Assembly (NCBI GenBank): GCA_964017065.1 | Contig: OZ024784.1 | Coordinates: 14,799,152 to 14,863,151 of the forward strand | Length of the DNA: 64,000 nucleotides | Reading direction: 5' to 3' | From: Haliclona indistincta | Taxonomy: Eukaryota > Porifera > Demospongiae > Haplosclerida > Chalinidae | In this document: positions 60,201 to 64,000 of the stretch, piece by piece | How the letters are laid out: the number at the start of each line of letters is the position of its first letter | Position numbering within the stretch: position 1 is the first letter of the stretch | Made by a program: the position numbers and the translations under genes | The notes under the pieces: generated by a model | Seen by the model: only the letters and a program-made list of their open reading frames with translations | Told to the model about the DNA's origin: nothing | Databases searched by the model: none

Positions 60201-63200
60201 CAGAATCAGCATCGCTGAGTAGACCAAACTCTAGTGCATCTACAACTGGTTCACGCTACAAAGACACACAATAAGAGTGAGCAACCAATTTTAGACAATT
60301 TCAGTCAAAACATGATACCTCAAGCCTCCCATCGTAGCACTGGAGAGGAATGTTGAAGTATGAGGCATTAGTGGAGAGCCTGAGAGAGGTGTTGAACAGA
60401 CAGTCAGATGAATTGGGTACAAATTTAAGACGAATAGGACTGTGCCATTCAGAGTCAGGAGGTAGAACATATGGAGCATCAAATGTTATGATCTTGTAGT
60501 GGAATGAGAGAAAGAACATAATAACATAGCTGTATGCAGATAATAATACTTACAGAGTAGTAGTCCAGTGCCTTCGAGGATAGTTTTGCACTAAAAATGA
60601 CCACAGGAAAATCAAACTGATTAGATAGCGTCACGTTACGAATGATAGGACGAAATGGAGGTTCATGAACTCTGAACAGTGTTAGACTCTTCTCGTACAC
60701 TAGAGACCTGAAGTACAATATCATTATCATGTGGTGGACTCCTCTCAAGCTGCTTACCCTCTCAATATGGTAGCCTCGTAAGGTATGGTGAGCTGATGAA
60801 ACGATGTCCTATCCTCAGCCCATATCTTGAGTATCATATCAGTGTCCGGACTATGTACATCAGCTGAGTACCATACAGAATACAATAATGAATTCACACG
60901 TGTTGAATGTATATTATGTGCATTTGTGTTCTCAAACAATCTACAAAGACTAAACGTACTATACAAAAAAATTTAATGAACTCACAGGAGTAGGTCACTA
61001 TGGCAACTTTCACATACTTGCTCCCAGGCTTGAGTGTAGTATTCTGCACACACATACATGCTCATCACATACTGTAATAGTACATACTAAAGTAACTGAC
61101 TGAGTATTCGATGGTGATGGCAGGATTATCAGGCACAGGAGTGATGGACTGAATGAAATAGAAACAGCACATCAACTACAACAATAGAATAGCTTTGCTG
61201 TCCCACACACCTTCAAATACACTAAATGTGGACCAGCATTCAGCATATACAGTGGAATAGACTTAGACTCTGAGTAAAAGAGAGAAAAATCAAAAGCTAC
61301 TTACTGCTAACAAATGTTGCAACACACATACCTCCTCCTTTAAGCACACCAAAATCAAGTAATTCTCTTGACAAAAATAACCCAACAGCTGTATAGATAC
61401 AACGTACATGATCGGCAGTTAAGAATAGCACACATAACATAGATGCATACTATCTATCTATCACTCACACACACTCACACACACACACACAAAGCAATGC
61501 GGACCCAGCAGTAAGGATGGAAACATACGTGCCAGGATTCCTGTGCACTAAGCAGGTTCTAAGGCCGGTGCTAGCATGATGGTATCTCCTGAAGCCTGGC
61601 CAGGGAGCATCCATGATCCAGCAGTGATCACAACAGGAGATGTGAACATGTGGCCACATGGACCTCCTATATCACAACCAGTGAGCATTGCCTCCCCAGT
61701 ACAAGACCAGCTGACCCATTTTACAGATTACCCGCCTTTTGGCGAATTTAATTTTGTGCCTGGCTCACGTATTACTGCAATAGAAAAAGCAGATTTTGGC
61801 GAATTTTATTTTGGCGAATGCCTGATGATTCACCAAAGTTTTCTCCTGCCAAAATTACCCGCTATACGGTATAATATACAAGCCCAAGACTCTACCACCC
61901 GGGCACCGACACCCACCCACACACACACACACACACACCCACATACCTTCACACACTTCCACTTCCACAGGCAGCACAAGGGAAGGATCAGAGGTGTGAT
62001 TGGTCTTGATGCGAATGAAGGCAGTATGGTTGGTGGGGGTGGGAGCATGAAAGTTGAGTCTAGCAAGTGACTTGGTCTCATACGGTCTAATCTCCTAAAA
62101 ACAGCAAAAAGAGAGAAGACTAACACAAGGTTACAACCAAGTTAGCATTCTACAGTAGTTGCATGAATTAGTTGGCACTTGCCGATCACATAACTCACCC
62201 ATAAAGCTTTGTTTCCCTCTTGTTGACCAGTGAAAAGTTCCAAATGAAGTTCACCACCGCTGGAGTATATCTCTTTTATCTGGATAGAATACACACATTA
62301 GTGCATAAACTGGTAATAGCAAGAACTGAAACAGTAGCAGCTAGTGGCTAGCAATGTGTTAGGTGTTCAGTTTACCATACACTCACCTGCAGTGACACTT
62401 CATAAGGATTGTACATGGTGATGACGGGAGAGTAGGTGGCATTGATTGGAATACGTGCACCTTTCAAAGGTCGTAATTTGAATGGGTTAGACACACCAAC
62501 TGCTTTGACCTGAAACAGAAGTAGATCATAGTTTTATCAATTTCAAAAACAGCCAACAGTAGGGGAAACAGACATAATGATTATGATAAAGATTTTGCAA
62601 GAGCAAAAAGAACAGGTTTATTTTTGCAGTGATTCCTGGTACTCAATAGTAGTATCAGTATCACATTACGTTCTCTTCTCTCGGTTGGGTAGCCAAATTA
62701 ATCACCAAAACCAGAATACGCAATGAAGACAAATTACAAAAATTCAAAGTATGCACCACAAATTGCTATCATTCAAGGGCACCACGTGTAATAGGAGAGG
62801 AAAACAAAATCTTTTAACATTAGATACACAAGAACAGGCAAATACAATTATTACATTGTTGTCAGAAAACAAAGCCACACAAAACTAGGTTATATCATCT
62901 TACGACACAACAACAGGTGTGCTCTGTGTATTGCTCTCCATTGATTTGCATATACCTTATAGTCTAGGATGCCCAGTGATGTGTGTATGTGTAGTGTGTC
63001 CTCCACTGCACCGAGTGATCTCGCTAGAAACACAACATCAAATGTTGTTGACTCTCCTGACAAGAGAACCTGAGAGAATGATGATTTTAACAACTGTCAT
63101 GTTATAAACGAAAAACAAACAATAAGCGAGTTTAACATGAACATGTACACACTTTTGATTTGAAAAATGATGTGGAATTCTGATAGTTCCCCAGATATGG

Positions 63201-63274
63201 AGGTCAGTTGGAGAGTGAGCGAGTTATGAGGATTAATAATCTTGACTTCTCTTAAAGCTGGCATACCAGTAGGC

Positions 63275-63361
<87 letters not shown>

Positions 63362-64000
63362 TGTAAGTATAATTATGTATGTCATTTTCAGTTTAAGAAG
63401 AGATAAGGTGGAAGGAAGAGTAGGACAAAGCAGGATGAATAGTGAAGGAAGGGATGCAGGAGGAAGAGTAGATCTCATACTGTTCTCTAAAGTCTAGGAC
63501 ACTGGGTTCAAAGGTCACAGGAATTGCAGACTTCAGTGTGCTGAACACTTCAGTTGCCCAGTCCTCAGATGAGCTGCACACACATACAGAGCAGGTGAAC
63601 AATGTTGTTACAGTACACAGTCAGTTATGAACACCTGCTGTAGACTATAATTTGGGCATCTACTGTTCACCAAATGCACTTGTGGAGTTTAGTGAATGCT
63701 TATGTACAGTATATGAACCAAGTCATAGTACACAATGCCAGGTTTAGAATAACTTAAAACAGATGCCTAAAGATTCTGAAACAGTCTATAGTGCATGTTG
63801 CGACAACATGTGATAGCAGGACAGATAAACACTTGACACACTACTTGATTTACCTGCTGTCCTGAGGTATGTGATTGCTGTTTATAACATCAAGCTGGAA
63901 GGAGTGGGTCAGGTGGCGGTAGGAGTAGAGTCAGGTAAGAGAGAGAGAGAGAGGGGGGAAAGAAGTTAGCACGAAAGAGGAGTACCAGGTAGGAAGGATA
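54240..64000 (-). CDS. TMEM131: TMEM131-family protein, partial (5' end outside the window)
   Basis: TMEM131 is a single-pass ER/secretory membrane protein whose lumenal PapD-like domains help collagen secretion and whose cytoplasmic tail recruits TRAPP factors. The last exon (54541-54240) ends WSSSSKSKNDSGTA and holds the family C-terminal motif WKAIWSLGSPF. The preceding 3-kb exon (57658-54610) is a disordered Ser/Thr/Lys-rich tail. The exon at about 58218-57811 carries the transmembrane segment VPLWLVALTAMILATVFQVN. Upstream, about 20 short exons to the window end encode Ig/PapD-like beta-sandwich repeats, for example RVVNCEKPIIVYPNRTRKIE (family: SGFKVVNCQ..), NWGYVSVSGVYPVDTG and LNFKIPLQC-like strands. 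The start lies beyond 64000. Assignment to TMEM131 versus TMEM131L cannot be settled here. Confidence 0.85.
61913..61943. repeat. CA/CCCA microsatellite in a TMEM131 intron
   Basis: A short (CA)n run bounded by CCCACC. The adjacent intron (61730-61880) also carries two TTTTGGCGAATTT-like units and two TTACCCGC units in direct orientation, perhaps a decayed mobile element. Confidence 0.7.
63275..63357. repeat. (GA)n microsatellite in a TMEM131 intron
   Basis: About 40 pure GA units on the + strand, that is a TC tract on the transcribed strand directly preceding an exon that ends in the CCTGAGAGA junction. Confidence 0.98.

Noticed and set aside
61576..62070. Plus-strand open frame of 164 codons
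   Set aside because: It covers TMEM131 exons in reverse plus a CA microsatellite and has no recognisable domain.
1..64000. CRISPR arrays, bacterial operons or contamination
   Set aside because: Repeats are microsatellites, MITEs or gene duplicates. All strong genes carry spliceosomal introns, including the GH76 genes that might otherwise suggest bacteria.

Overview
The window is nuclear DNA of an animal with a compact genome. Genes are split into many short exons with canonical GT..AG introns, mostly 40-100 bp, and neighbouring genes often lie only tens to hundreds of bases apart. The gene content (atrophin/RERE co-repressor, TMEM131, somatomedin B domains, a death-domain protein, GPR157-like receptors, LIG3 with its PARP-type finger) is metazoan. 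The compactness, the lineage-specific receptor array and a GH76 enzyme joined to animal modules make an early-branching animal, probably a demosponge, my best guess. That last step is inference.

Layout. 1-1.1 kb: GGGA microsatellite and no gene. 1.1-2.2 kb (+): death-domain/coiled-coil protein, with a partial copy of its 3' end downstream. 2.8-13.4 kb (-): SMC4 (condensin), with one 4-kb intron. 13.8-21.8 kb (+): RERE/atrophin co-repressor (BAH-ELM2-SANT-GATA-atrophin-polyQ), divergent from SMC4. 22-23.3 kb: unresolved, with coding-like fragments. 23.3-36.0 kb (-): seven tandem three-exon seven-transmembrane receptors (A-G), plus a junction made of two receptor fragments that records an unequal crossover. 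36.2-36.6 kb: nested inverted-repeat elements. 36.6-37.7 kb (-): snurportin-1. 37.7-38.0 kb: foldback MITE with a 10-bp target duplication, between snurportin and an eighth, GPR157-like receptor H (+, 38.1-39.5 kb). 39.6-41.6 kb (-): unrecognised multi-pass membrane protein. 41.8-46.7 kb (+): DNA ligase III with an extra PBZ finger before its BRCT domain. 46.8-49.8 kb (-): UQCC1, whose large intron holds two inverted-repeat elements. 49.85-53.9 kb: two tail-to-tail secreted GH76 alpha-mannanase-like genes with a PAN-like and two somatomedin B modules. 54.2-64 kb (-): TMEM131-like gene, 5' end outside the window.

The housekeeping genes (SMC4, LIG3, SNUPN, UQCC1, TMEM131) do not form one pathway. 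They pack as divergent and convergent pairs, the tightest being UQCC1/GH76-A with start codons 42 bp apart. The accessory content is the receptor array and the GH76 pair, both suited to sensing or processing outside material. The most interesting points are the breakpoint-resolved receptor duplication, a frame-shifting 61-bp duplication in receptor B, the PBZ finger in LIG3, and the GH76-PAN-SMB architecture.
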